DNA of 64,000 nucleotides from Topomyia yanbarensis (GCF_030247195.1 NC_080672.1:247303209-247367208), one strand, 5' to 3'. Shown: positions 49,613-61,500, numbered from the stretch's first letter. Made by a program: numbers and translations. Notes: generated from the sequence alone by a model not told the origin.

Positions 49613-51060
49613 AAGGAAACCCCTCCCCCCACACTCTCCACTCACTACGCTCTATTCCTCAACTACCTACACTTATGAAATTGAGCTCAGATTCATCCAA
49701 ACATACCAATTTGGTAAATCTAAAATATGGTGTTATTTTGGTATGCTATATGAAATATCATTGGTACACCCGCAGCACAGTGGTCCCAAAGAGCAAAAAA
49801 GGGGTTTTTTTAGATTGTGCCAAAACTGTTCACTTTAGCAATATGTTGTCTTTGAGAAAGTTTCTTGGATTAGAGCTCCCCTTCTTTTTGTTTTATCGGA
49901 TTGATGATTAATCCCCCTAATAGTGAGTTACGAAATTTATGTTCTTCAATAATTCAGATAGACAAATACTTACTTCAGCAAAGTTGTAGAGAAACTCGTT
50001 ACATACATTTTATCTGAAGATTTTAACTCTCTATTATTTAAGCTTTTTGAGATATGGGACACCATTTGTGAAAGGCCCCTTAAAAACAGTTTTTTCCTCA
50101 TAAGTTTTCTTCTAGATTTTTTACATTATATACATGTACTAGAACACTGTTTGGACTACTAAACTGCATTACTTTGCCGAAGACGGAAACTTGTTATCGC
50201 TAGTATGTGTGGAGATATTCACGTTTTTCGATTGAAAATAGCTTTTTTTGATTGTCGATAACTTTTAAACGGGCAAAACCGGGCAAACCACTTTGTAAAC
50301 AAATTAAAGTGCTAGAAAAGTACAACAAATGCTGAAAAAATCAGATCTCCCCAAAGCGGCCCTGTATGGAAATACTAAAGATGAAGTTTGTCTTGTTCCG
50401 TCATCAAATGCAATTGATTACTAGCCGTTTGGTTGCACTTGCGCTATTGTTATGAAGTAGGCGCAAGGGAATTATCAGTTTCCGGTGTTAGGCGTTTGAG
50501 TTTTTGAACAACTGTAACTTTTGACCCAGTTGATCAATATATGGATCGGTGTGGAGGCGTCTTGAAGATACCCTGTCAAAAAAATGCGGACGAACATGGT
50601 CAGACGATTTAAAAAGTTTGACATTTGACTTAACTCGCCTGTGCTAATTGCCCCTAGGAACAAATGCAATTTGCGAATGCGATTTGAAGGCAATTTCAAT
50701 ACTTAGACAAATTTTCAGGCGGCTGAAATGGACTTGGTTGTTTTTCGCGTTTTTCAAACATGGCGGTTCATGTTTGGCTTAAGCTTATAATTGTTTTTTG
50801 AACAATTGGTGTGTTCTCACCTGTACTTTGTTTGTCTAGAGCACTTCATTTAGCCAACGAATGTGGAAAATTGTGGAATTGTGTGTAAGTATAGTAGAAC
50901 AGGATCTCTGACATAAAGTTTTAATGAACGTCAGATTGTGATAAGTTTTGGTGTGCAATACCAATTTCACCATTGATTTTTCTTGTAATTTGGTGGTGAT
51001 TACCTAGTATACTGGTAAGTATATGTGAGTAGATAATGAATCCGTATTTGTAATTTTCAT
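49613..51060. other. no gene recognised
   Basis: AT-rich, TE-like. It holds CAGTGGTCCCAAAGAGC at 49788 and AGCAAAGTTGTAGAGAAAC near 49977. A 60-70 bp stretch at 50276-50346 recurs inverted at about 56335-56400. Confidence 0.45.
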
Positions 51061-51069
51061 GTTAAGCAA

Positions 51070-51290
51070 TTAAGGGCGATTAAATGGCGCGTTCCGTGGG
51101 CGATTTGGGGGCGATTTAAAGACGGGTTGGGCGGCAAAAAAATGACGGCGTCAACTCGCCCAAATGTTGCATTTGAAATAGCCCCCTAATTGCCAGCAAT
51201 TTGCTGGCAAATTGAGGAGCAATCAGCGCATCCGAGTTGGCAAATAGCCCCCCGTTAGCCAGCAAATTGCCCTTTTTGACTGGGTATTGT
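51070..51290 (+). repeat. GC-rich block with repeated GCCAGCAAATTG words
   Basis: Contains GGGCGATT-type words three times on the left and GCCAGCAATTTGCTGGCAA and TAGCCAGCAAATTGCCC on the right, standing out from AT-rich surroundings. It looks like a small palindromic interspersed element, but its ends cannot be fixed. Confidence 0.4.
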
Positions 51291-52241
51291 TCATTTAGAA
51301 ATCAAATGCGATTGAAGTTTTGAAGGTGGATTTTCAGGAGAGCCGCGAGATCTTTATTACAAATGGTACTTTAAAAATCTAGTATGATAATTTAATATAT
51401 GCCCACTCCATACATTTTATTATTATTTAACGTATTGTTACTAATTGTATTATTGATACTTCATTACTTCAATTGCTTATATAATAATTTAAAATGCACT
51501 TTTTCAGTAATAAGCAAGACGCTGCATTTTTTTCATACGTAAGTCAGTGCAGTTTTGATAATGTAGTGTACACGAATTATCGAATGTTCAACATTGCTCG
51601 AGTCATATAATAATAATTAATTTTTGAGGAACACGAATACAACTGATTTATTTTTTTATTTAGTTCATCTATAGGAGCCGCATTCTATGTGTTACTGACG
51701 TTCAGTTTAGTTTGTTTGTTAAATTTTTAGTTCAAATGAGTACTTTTTTAATCCATAATAGTGTGCAGGTTTGATGTTGACTATATTGCTTGAATTCACC
51801 ATATTCATATTAATTATAGAAAGAATTTTCATAATATTTATTATCGATTGTTATTTTATATTTCCTTGAAAATTTCATTCAATTATGCGGTGAAGGCCAG
51901 CTTTTGCTAGCATGACAATAAAAAATTTTTGGCACTATTTTGTTAGCCTCACTTGAAATTTCGTCTGATGGTTGCTAGTAGACCAACCAAACAATATTCG
52001 AGTAAATCCTTTATTGAGTAAATCTGTTTTATGTTATCGATGCGAAACATGCAAAAGAAAATTGAAATTTGAATTGTACGACCCGATTATGGGTAACGAG
52101 CCAAGGTTTTCATGGTCAAAAACTTCATCAGCCGTAAATACACCAGAAGGCTAATAAAACGGGTCTTTACTGTACTGTTATCATTTATTTCCAGTAACAC
52201 ATGGAAAGACAACTCTATCATCATAATATTATCCCTTTGAT
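51291..52241. other. no gene recognised
   Basis: AT-rich sequence. A 60-codon frame at 51972-52154 has no motif. Confidence 0.5.
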
Positions 52242-52243
52242 TA

Positions 52244-53213
52244 CAATAATGTTTCGATTATATCACTATGCGTTTATATCAATATTCGTTTATATCACCC
52301 TCGATTATTTCACGGTTTTGTCTCGATTATATCACGCTTTTTCAAAAACGGACACTACATTTTGATCCAATTAAGCCACATGTTGTGTCCTGGTACTTTC
52401 AGGATTTTTTTTACAATTGATTTGCTTATTTACATGTAGGGTTATGAGCCTATTATTGGGTTTCGGATTATATATGATGAGGTCGGTCAAAAAGTCGATC
52501 TTTTATATTCGTTTATCTTAAAGTACAGATTCTTAAGAAAGTATCTGAAAATCGGTATGTTTATAGATGTTTAAGCAGTAGAAGCAAAGTTATAGCGCTG
52601 TTTCTTTACGTGAGCGTGGCGCGAAACTTTAAACGTGAATAATCTCGAAATCATGGCTTACCAAAAACTTTGTTGCAGTGAATAGGATTGCCGAAATATC
52701 TATCGGCCGATGCCAATTTTAGTTTTAAATTCGTCGTAACTTATTTACCGTGTACTTAAGGGGCCGTCTGGTATAACGGGTAAACAAATTGACTTCTTTT
52801 TATTCACTCAATTGTTATCAGTAAGAAAATCTACCAAAAATAATGAGAAAATCAAAATACGCGATATGGTCGGTATGATTCAACAATTTTAAGAAACGGT
52901 ACGGGATAGGTAAAGTGAAGCTGTATGGAAAAAAAATTATCCGCTGATGCCATACCGTTTGACCCAATGCGTTGAACAAAGATGGCAGACGCTGCTCTAA
53001 CCAACGGCTTTAAATGGGTATTGTGATAATAGAAATATGGCAAAAATAGGCTCATTATCCTACTATGATTGATTATTTTTGACTCTTTTTAACTTTTTAT
53101 TACTATTTGTTTATAGAAATACATGGGTTAATGCTTGAATGTAATTTTTTGTTTTATTTTGAATATATCACGCTAAACTACAGACCGACCGTGATATAAT
53201 CGAAACATTACTG
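52244..53213. mobile_element. pogo/Tc1-mariner-like MITE with TA target
   Basis: TA dinucleotides (52242-52243, 53214-53215) flank ends CAATAATGTTTCGATTATAT and, on the opposite strand, CAGTAATGTTTCGATTATAT, continuing to CAC. The first ~23 bp differ at one base. A CGATTATATCAC word is repeated within the left 100 bp. No transposase frame is present. CAGTA..CGATTATAT termini with TA duplication are typical of pogo-type elements. Confidence 0.75.
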
Positions 53214-53215
53214 TA

Positions 53216-53389
53216 CTCATGATATGCACTATATTGTTTTATATTGCTCATTAACATAATTAAATTCATGGTATACGTTATATTAATTGCATGTTGTTAT
53301 ATAATATTCATTATGAATCATAATTTCTATTACATACAATATCCTGATAACATGTAATGCTGTAAACATACTAAATAACAATTGAATAC
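53216..53389. other. AT-rich spacer
   Basis: Short AT-rich spacer with nothing recognised. Confidence 0.5.
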
Positions 53390-53815
53390 TGGGAAGGGAT
53401 GGGACCAACAGGGTATCACACGAATTGAGGACTGGACGAGAGAACGTGGATAGCCAGCCCAAGTCACTTGAAGGAAACTTGTTTTCTTCAGAAGGTCTTA
53501 TTAGTTCGACGCACCCTTCTCAAAACAAACCATCAGATCGGTAAAGCATGTATAGCGAAATTGTTTACCTTTTAACTGGAATACTATTGTTGGAAGGCAC
53601 TCTTTTCCTCCTTTTTCCCCTGCAGGGTGTGCGTAAGTGTCACTGCTTACGGACCCGTCTAACCCTTTTTGATTTCCCTTTAGTAACAGTAATAATGTGA
53701 AGGCTTCACGATAAACTATTTTGGGGCTACTGTAAGTCTACCCGCATTCACTGGAAAAACCTTGAGCTGATGGTGGGCTCAAATCACATCACATCACATC
53801 AACTGTATCTTTTGA
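53390..53815 (+). repeat. possible 5'-truncated LINE 3' end with ATCAC tail
   Basis: A GC-richer block ends in CTGATGGTGGGCTCAAATC followed by (ACATC)n at 53785-53801. Tandem short-word tails of this kind mark the 3' ends of several insect non-LTR elements, and 5' truncation is usual. No coding remnant was identified, so the call is tentative. Confidence 0.35.
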
Positions 53816-54333
53816 CCCAAGCAAACAGAAGTTCGGATAATACTTAAAAAGCACACTTTAAAAATCACATAAAGTTCTTAGCGAACCTTCAAGCAGCTCA
53901 AGCTTTAATAGAACTGCTTAAGCCACTATTATAGTGATGTTTTTGATGACTGAATGAGACAAACTTCAGCTCTAGTATTACCCAGAGTTTTTAATGATAG
54001 AGTTGGGTAAAGAGGATTGGCAACATTGGATCAATCATCGGTCTTTTTTAAATTTTGGCAACCTTTTATTTTTAGTTGAATATCAAATGACATCACCCGA
54101 ACGTTTCAGTTAGAAGTTAATTTTGTGCATTTAGAAATTTAAAATGAAAGGTTTAGTTTTATTTTGTAAAAATTAGTGCGATAAATAACATCGAATAAAG
54201 AATTTAAGATTTTCCGGTTCCCAACTGATCCGCAACTATGAACGAAATGTATTGATTTTTTCCGCTTGTCGCTTGGGAGTGACAAAAAACAGTCGAATTT
54301 GCAATGTAAAATAAATTTGAATAAGTACATATA
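53816..54333. other. no gene recognised
   Basis: AT-rich sequence; short minus-strand frames only. Confidence 0.5.
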
Positions 54334-54335
54334 TA

Positions 54336-55934
54336 CAGGGTGTTTGGTTCATGGTTAAGAACCTCTCGAGGAGTGATTGTCATATTTGGAGAAAAAAATT
54401 GTTCTACACATACCATCAAATCTCAACCATTACAAAGTTATTGAACTTTTTGTGTTAAAAACTTATTTGTCTTTAAATACCTCTAACTAAAAAAGTATAC
54501 TTTGTATTTCAAATATTTTAGGTCCACTGGGAAGGTGAAAAAATTTCGCATTGAGTGATGCCGTCACATGTTTCAGTAGCCTTTGAGTTTAAGTAACCTT
54601 TTCAAAGTAATTTATTGAAAATTGAACAATTTTAATTGATTTTTCGTTCATTTCTCGAAAATCCTAATAGTTAACCTCATCATTTTAATAATCCAGATTG
54701 TTAGTCTTGAAGAGCTGCATAATTCGTTCTTTGACATGATACACTTACTTTTTCTTATTTTCATGAGTTTGGGTTATTCAACTTGGATATTTTTATCTCA
54801 TTTTCACTAATACCAGCTCTAATTGAAAAAGTATGGCACTTATTGTACTTTTTTTCTTTGTATTCGAAAGCTAGGAAAATTTTTCTGAGAAAAATCTATT
54901 AATACCTTTCAGTTAAGTGAATTTAGTATTCTTTTAGAAGTAAATTAGTTTAAAGTAAGTGCTATTATTAGCATTTTCGTCAATTTTCTTAAAATAGTTG
55001 ATAATAAACATCATCATTATTATCATGGAAATAATGCATCTCGGCAAGTTCTACAGTTCTTTCTTTGATTCCATCCAATTATTTCTTTTGGTTTCGACGC
55101 AAAATCGTTTCATATGCAAAAATAACGATTTCGAACCCACTACATTTGTGGCGAGGTCATGCTGTGTTAACTATTAAATAGCAACAAAATGAAAAGAAAT
55201 ATATACAAAGTTATAGAGAACATTAAAGGGCATCAAATGAACAAGAGTAACGATAAATATTGTTGATTAATAATTAGAATAATTAAAAAACTCTCCAAAA
55301 AACACAAATTTTGAGTTATTTCGTTAGTAAAAAATCATTTAGTTCACTTAACTAAAAGATATTTGTACATACACTGATAGGACATTTTCTCAGCTTTCCA
55401 ATGAAATAAAATAAATGTAAATAGCGATATAAAGCATATTTTTAGATTAGAGTCTTTTAAGCACTTGCCAGTCGGTTACAGGAAAAGTATAGTAATGAAA
55501 TTACAAAGAAATGAGAAGAGATAGGAATATGACGTCCAAGAACAAATTATGAATCGTCCTAAAACCCAACTTTTGGATAATGTATATTGCTATAATCATA
55601 CTTCATTATTTCGAGTAAATTAGCAAAAACCTCCTCAAAAACACTAACTTTTAACTACTTCACACCTAAAAGGTAATTAAAACTAATTAGCTAAAAGATA
55701 TGAGAACACCATTTAATAGGAAATTTTCTCACCTTTCGAATGGAACTAAAACATTTAAAATACAAAGTATACTTTTAAACTTGGAGGTATTTTAAGACAA
55801 ATAAGTTTTTTACACATAAAGTTCAATAACTCTGTAACGGTTGAGATTTGAGGGCATGTGTAGAACAATTTTTTCTCCAAGTATGATAGTCTATCATCCC
55901 CCGAGATATTCTTAACCATGAACCAAACACCCTG
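54336..55934. mobile_element. TA-flanked inverted-repeat (foldback-like) element
   Basis: TA at 54334-54335 and 55935-55936 flank ends CAGGGTGTTTGGTTCATGG and its inverted copy. The terminal repeats are about 225 bp long (54336-54560 and about 55710-55934), paired through TTACAAAGTTATTGAACTTT and AAAGTATACTTTGTATTT. Related short blocks repeat further in (for example the TTCTTTGA/CTTTCTTTGATTC words near 54728 and 55065), suggesting arms built of tandem sub-repeats. CAGGGTG ends with a TA target fit Tc1/mariner-type mobilisation. No transposase is present. Partial copies of an arm lie at 13769-13990 and 41517-41600. Confidence 0.8.
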
Positions 55935-55936
55935 TA

Positions 55937-56507
55937 TAAGTGGAATGCATACACAAATTTGTCAAGATTTTAGCTGTACTTGAACTATGAGAAATACTTT
56001 CATATTTCCACTGGCGGTGGAAGATTATTAACTCTACCCAGAGATGTTCCGGTGTTTGAAATAGTGCCAAATTTAAATATCAGTGCACATATAATTTTTT
56101 AATAATTATATCTTCAATATTCCTGGCTTGAAATAATGGTAATATTATATCATTGAATTTTTTCTCATAATTATAATCACATAATAACGATACTCCCCAC
56201 GCATTCGAGCATTGCTATTGTGTCCGATAGGTAAACATTTTGAGTGTTCTCTACCTATGCTTCAGTCTTTGCGCAACTGTTCTTTATAAACTGTGGTATT
56301 ACCATGGAGGGCAGATTTGGTTTTGGTTTGGGGAGATCTGATTTTTCCAGCATTTGTTGTGCTTTTCTTGCCCTTTAATTTCAAAATAACTAATTTACAA
56401 AAAATCGATTTTTTTTCTTCTGACTAAAATGTGTCCGGATTTCACCATCGGTTTCTAATCAGTTTTCCCTTAACTTCTCTAAATGTATACTGCAAGAGTA
56501 TAGGAAC
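55937..56507. other. no gene recognised; insertion site flank of the LINE
   Basis: AT-rich. 56335-56400 contains GGGGAGATCTGATTTTTCC, an inverted copy of sequence near 50335. Confidence 0.5.
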
Positions 56508-56521
56508 AATATTAACTCATT
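56508..56521 (+). repeat. left target-site duplication of the LINE
   Basis: AATATTAACTCATT here is repeated exactly at 62552-62565. The first two A residues could also belong to the A tail of the right copy, so the certain length is 12-14 bp. Confidence 0.9.
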
Positions 56522-56555
56522 CATAACAGTTTTTGCAACCGACCGAGACGGTTGT
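56521..56555 (+). promoter_or_regulatory. Inr plus DPE downstream promoter of the LINE
   Basis: The element boundary reads T-CATAA, a partial Inr (TCAKTY, 4 of 6, with A at 56523 as +1). GGTTGT at 56550-56555 is at +28 to +33 and fits the DPE consensus RGWYVT at all six positions. LINEs must carry their promoter inside the transcript, and Inr/DPE promoters are known from Drosophila jockey- and I-type elements. Promoter activity itself is inference. Confidence 0.6.
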
Positions 56556-57239
56556 GCCTCCAGGTGGAAGGTTTTGTTCTCGAGAGAGTGACGGAGTGCG
56601 AGACGCTGTATGCGTTATTGTGGGAGAGAGAGAGACGAGTTTGTTAAGTGTGAGTCGACAGTCGGAGGCGTGGTCAACGGCATCCTCGACAAGTGGTGTT
56701 TTGACAGCAAACCGCGGGTAGACGAATTTGCCTACCGCGGTGGCAGAAATCGACAGTGATCGTGCCTGTACACGCAGAAAAAATATAGTGTATTGGTGTC
56801 GTCGGGCAATTCTAATCGACGAGAGGGAAGCGTCACAGGTCATTTGCTCTATTTGTCTACCGCAGAAGTGGTACGACGAATAAGGAAAACAAGTGGCACC
56901 GAAAAGTGCCGCATCGACAGTGGGATTTTCGCAGCAAGCCACAGGTAGCCACATTTGTCTACCGAGGTGGTGGAAACGGAGAGAGCGCGCTTGTGGTGGT
57001 GATACCGACGAGCAGCTTAATCGGAGAGAGTTTTGAAGTGTTGCAGGTAGGACTATTTCTCTACTGAAGAAGCAACGCGACGAAGAAGGACAGCAAGTGT
57101 TACATTGTCAAACAACAGGCACCGACTTTACAACGTAACACATGATGTGTGTTCTACCGGTGTCTTCGTCACCTAATAGATAGCAGATAACAGGTATATT
57201 TTTCATTCCTTTTTGTGATAGTTTTTCTTACTAGGTAAA
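56522..57239 (+). other. LINE 5' UTR with ~100-bp internal repeats
   Basis: 718 nt before ORF1. A degenerate block ending TTTGYCTACCGNRGWGG occurs at 56732, 56858, 56959 and 57061, spacing 126, 101 and 102 bp. A short upstream frame begins with tandem ATG codons at 57142 and stops about 13 codons later. The 145-codon minus-strand frame here follows from the repeats and is not called. Confidence 0.75.
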
Positions 57240-58553
57240 ATGGATGAAGAGATGGGAGAACGAGTAACAGACCCTCCCCCTAAGCCTTATGCTGAAAATG
57301 TAAATCCGACTAGAATTAAAATTTACCCAGAGTCGTCAACGGGACCATGGATTGTATTTATTAGGCGTAAAGCAAAGGCGCTAAATATCATTCAAATTTC
57401 TAAAGATTTGACTTCGCGATTCTCGGATGTAAAAGAGATCGTCAAAGTTAATAAAGATAAAATACGCATTGTCGTTGGTAGTCTCAAACAAGCCAATGCA
57501 ATTGCTTCTTGCGAGCTTTTTACGCGTGAATATAGAGCGTATATTCCTTCAAAGGAAATTGAAATTGATGGGGTCATCACAGAATCGAGTTTGACTGTTG
57601 ATGACTTAGTTAAGCATGGAGTTGGTCGTTTCAAAGACACCATACTTAAAGACGTAAAAATACTTGAATGCAAGCAATTGCATTCAGTATCACACGAAGG
57701 AGATAAAAAAGTTTATCGACTGTCTGACTCATTTCGAGTGACTTTCGCTGGGTCTGCGCTGCCCAACTATGTCATTATCGATAAGATTCGTCTCCCTGTT
57801 CGCCTTTTTATCCCTCGTGTAATGAATTGCCTTAATTGCAAACAGCTTGGCCACACAGCCACTTACTGTTTCAATAAGGCACGGTGTGGCAAATGTGGGG
57901 GTTCTCATCAAGAGGATACATGCAATGAAAATTCAGAAAAATGTTTAATGTGCGGAGAAAACTCACATGAGCTCCCTGCATGCCCCATTTATAAATTGCG
58001 TGAGGATAAAATTAAACGATCCTTGAAGGAGAGGTCTAAGCGCTCCTATGCAGAAATGTTGAAAAATGCTACCCCTAAACCCATCTTCTTAGAAAACACT
58101 TACACATCTCTATTTTCGGAACAGTCTGACTCTGACGGAGCGTGCGAAGGTACATCATTTGTTTTACCCGGAAATTCCAGAAAAAGAAAACAGTCTTCTT
58201 TTCCCAAGCTGCCAAGAAAGGGCCTTAAAATTTCTCCACCAATAGATAAACTGCGCCCAAAACCGAAAAATTCCGATTCAAAACCGAAATCAATTCCGCC
58301 CGGTTTTGGGAACGTACAATCCAAACAGAACACCATTACTGGTAATAATAAAATTTCGACTTCCTCTGAGCCTCAGCCAGGGGTAGTATTATTGAAATTT
58401 TCTGAAATTTTTGATTGGATTTTTAAAGCATTCAATATTTCTGAACCACTAAAGAGTATACTTTCAGCTTTCCTCCCAACAATTAGAACATTTTTAGAGC
58501 AGCTGATTGCTCAATGGCCCATCCTTGCAGCGATTGTATCTTTCAATGGGTAA
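57240..58553 (+). CDS. LINE ORF1 protein, nucleic-acid binding
   Basis: 437 residues. This is the retrotransposon's Gag-like protein, which in this group binds the element RNA as a nucleic-acid chaperone and forms cytoplasmic ribonucleoprotein particles. Residues ~35-110 (PWIVFIRRKAK, KIRIVVGSLKQANAIA) look like an RNA-recognition-motif fold. Three zinc knuckles follow: C197-x2-C-x4-H-x4-C210, C216-x2-C-x3-H-x4-C228 and C235-x2-C-x4-H-x4-C248. Residues 255-360 are basic and Ser/Pro/Lys-rich with PRKGLK and RKRKQ patches that could serve nuclear entry or RNA binding. The C-terminus (390-437) is hydrophobic. The start at 57240 is the first ATG of the frame, in context AAAATGG. The stop at 58551-58553 overlaps the ORF2 start. 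No frameshift or stop is seen, so it should be functional. Confidence 0.92.
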   Translation: MDEEMGERVTDPPPKPYAENVNPTRIKIYPESSTGPWIVFIRRKAKALNIIQISKDLTSRFSDVKEIVKVNKDKIRIVVGSLKQANAIASCELFTREYRAYIPSKEIEIDGVITESSLTVDDLVKHGVGRFKDTILKDVKILECKQLHSVSHEGDKKVYRLSDSFRVTFAGSALPNYVIIDKIRLPVRLFIPRVMNCLNCKQLGHTATYCFNKARCGKCGGSHQEDTCNENSEKCLMCGENSHELPACPIYKLREDKIKRSLKERSKRSYAEMLKNATPKPIFLENTYTSLFSEQSDSDGACEGTSFVLPGNSRKRKQSSFPKLPRKGLKISPPIDKLRPKPKNSDSKPKSIPPGFGNVQSKQNTITGNNKISTSSEPQPGVVLLKFSEIFDWIFKAFNISEPLKSILSAFLPTIRTFLEQLIAQWPILAAIVSFNG

Positions 58554-61500
58554 TTCACCTCCTCCAATGAAAGATTCCATCACTGTTTTACAGTGGAATT
58601 GCAGAAGTATCATACCTAAAATTGATTCCTTAAAAATTTTACTGCATAATTTACAATGCGATGCTTTTGCTCTATGTGAAACATGGCTTACCTCAAACAT
58701 TAATTTCAACTTAAATGATTTCAACATTATTCGCCTAGACCGAGACACCCCGTATGGAGGAGTGCTTCTAGGAATTAAAAAGTGCTATTCTTTCTATAGA
58801 ATTAACATCCCCTTGTTTGCGGGCATTGAGGCTGTAGCTGTCCAAACGAACATTAAAGGTAAAGACATGTCTATCGCTTCTATATATATACCTCCCAAAG
58901 TTCAAATTGGACAACGTCAAATTTTTGAGGTAGTGGAATCCATGGCTGCTCCGCGTCTGATACTGGGAGACTTCAACTCGCACGGAGTATTGTGGGGTTC
59001 CCTCTACAATGATAATCGATCCTCTTTGATATACAATGTTTGTGACGAATTTAATATGACAGTTTTAAATACTGGCGAAACAACACGCATCCCCAGACCT
59101 CCTGCACGTCCAAGTGCATTAGATCTATCTCTGTGCTCGACATCACTTCGGTTAGATTGCACGTGGAAGGTTGTACCTGATCCTCACGGTAGCGATCATT
59201 TGCCAATCGTTGTTTCAATTAACAGTGAATTAGGCCTTACGAATTCAATCAATGTTCCTTATGACTTAACACGAAATATTGATTGGAAAACATACGAAAC
59301 ATTAATTTCCACTTCTCTTGCTTCGACAGAAGAGCTACCCCCTACCGAAGAATATGAATTCTTAGCGGGTTTAATTATTGAAGCAGCAGAACAAGCCCAA
59401 ACGAAATGCAATCCTGGAATGACAATAAATAGACGGCCCCCTAATCCTTGGTGGGACAAAGAGTGCTCTGATGCATATGAAGCTAAACAAGTTGCCTACA
59501 AAGAAATTATGAAACAGAAAGGGGGTATACGTGAGAACTTTGAAAATTATTTTATTTTGCAAAACAAATTTGACAGTATACGTCGTGCCAAAAAATCTAG
59601 TTATTGGAGACACTTCGTTAATGGCTTGTCAAGAGAAACATCAATGAGTACTCTTTGGAACACAGCCAGAAGAATGAGGAATCGAAACGTGACTAATGAA
59701 AGCGAAGATTTTTCGAATCGTTGGATATTTAATTTTGCCAAGAAAATTTGTCCCGATTCTGCTCCTGCGCAGAAAATCACTCGCGATGCTCCCACAAGTA
59801 ACGATTTCATAGATTCGCCTTTGACAATGATGGAATTCTCAATTGCACTCCTCTCATGCAACAATAATGCTCCGGGACTAGACAGAATTAAATTCAACTT
59901 GGTGAAGAATCTGCCTGACCTAGCAAAAAGACGCTTGTTGAATTTATTCAATAAGCTTCTTGAGCAGAACATTGTCCCGCACGACTGGAGACAAGTGAGA
60001 GTTATCGCTATTCCAAAACCGGGAAAACCAGCCTCCGATCATAACTCGTATCGACCGATTGCAATGCTATCCTGCATCAGGAAATTGTTGGAAAAAATTA
60101 TCCTACGACGTCTCGACAATTGGGTTGAGGCGAACGACTTGCTATCAGATACCCAGTTTGGTTTTCGGAGGGGAAAGGGAACGAATGATTGTCTGGCGCT
60201 ACTTTCGTCAGAAATCCAACTCGCTTACGCAAAAAAAGAACAAATGGCGTCTGTGTTCTTAGACATAAAAGGAGCATTCGACTCAGTCTCCATTGATGTT
60301 CTCTCGGAGAAGCTACATCAATGTGGTCTTTCACCGATATTAAATAATTATTTATACAATTTATTGTCAGAAAAGCACATGCATTTTTCATATGGCGATT
60401 TGGCGACATTCAGAATAAGTTACATGGGTCTCCCACAAGGCTCTTGTCTAAGCCCCCTTCTCTATAATTTTTACGTGAATGACATTGATAATTGTATTGT
60501 CAGCCCATGCACTTTAAGACAACTTGCAGATGATGGGGTGGTTTCTGCCACAGGACCAAAAGCTATAAATTTACAACAACCATTGCAAGATAGCTTGGAT
60601 AATTTATCAATTTGGGCTTTAAAGCTGGGCATCGATTTCTCTACGGAGAAAACAGAGTTGGTCGTTTTCTCAAGGAAGCGGGATCCAGCTCAGCTTCAGC
60701 TTCAGTTGGTTGGTAGAACGATAGCCCAAGTCCTGACTTTTAAATACCTTGGAATTTGGTTCGATTCTAAAGGCACATGGGGAGGCCACATTAGGTATCT
60801 AATAACGAAATGCCAACAAAGGATAAATTTTCTGCGAACAATAACTGGATCATGGTGGGGTTCTCATCCAAGTGACATGATAAGATTGTATCAAACAACA
60901 ATACTTTCAGTAATGGAATATGGGTGCATCTGTTTCCGTTCAGCTGCGAACACTCACATTATTAAACTGGAACGGATACAGTATCGTTGTTTACGAATTG
61001 CCTTAGGTTGCATGCAGTCGACCCATACGATGAGTCTTGAAGTACTAGCGGGAGTTCTTCCTTTAAAAGACCGATTCTGGGATCTCTCTTCTCGTTTACT
61101 TATTCGATGTGAGGTTATGAACCCACTGGTAATTGAAAATTTTGAAAGACTTGTCGAGCTTCAACCCCAAACCAGATTCATGACAGTGTATTTCAATCAC
61201 ATGTCACAAGAAATAACGCCTACTAGGTATGTTCCCACATGCGTCAATATACTAGATACTCCTGAATCCACTTTATTCTTCGACACGTCCATGCAAGCAG
61301 AGATTCGTGGAATTCCGGATCATCTACGCTCGCGGGAGATCCCTAAAATATTCACAAGCAAATATCAACACATAGACTGCCTTAAAATGTTTTACACTGA
61401 TGGGTCACGAATCAGTGAGGCCACTGGTTTCGGTATTTTCAACAATAATTTTTCAATTTCTCTCAAACTTGCAGAACCCGCCTCTGTTTATATAGCGGAA

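Noticed and set aside
56517..56954. A 145-codon minus-strand gene upstream of the LINE ORF1
   Set aside because: It lies wholly in the LINE 5' UTR in antisense and follows from the GC-richer repeated blocks; no domain seen.
58507..58545. ORF2 starting at 58507
   Set aside because: The codon there is TTG, not ATG. The first in-frame ATG is 58546, and it overlaps the ORF1 stop in a way known for LINE translation.
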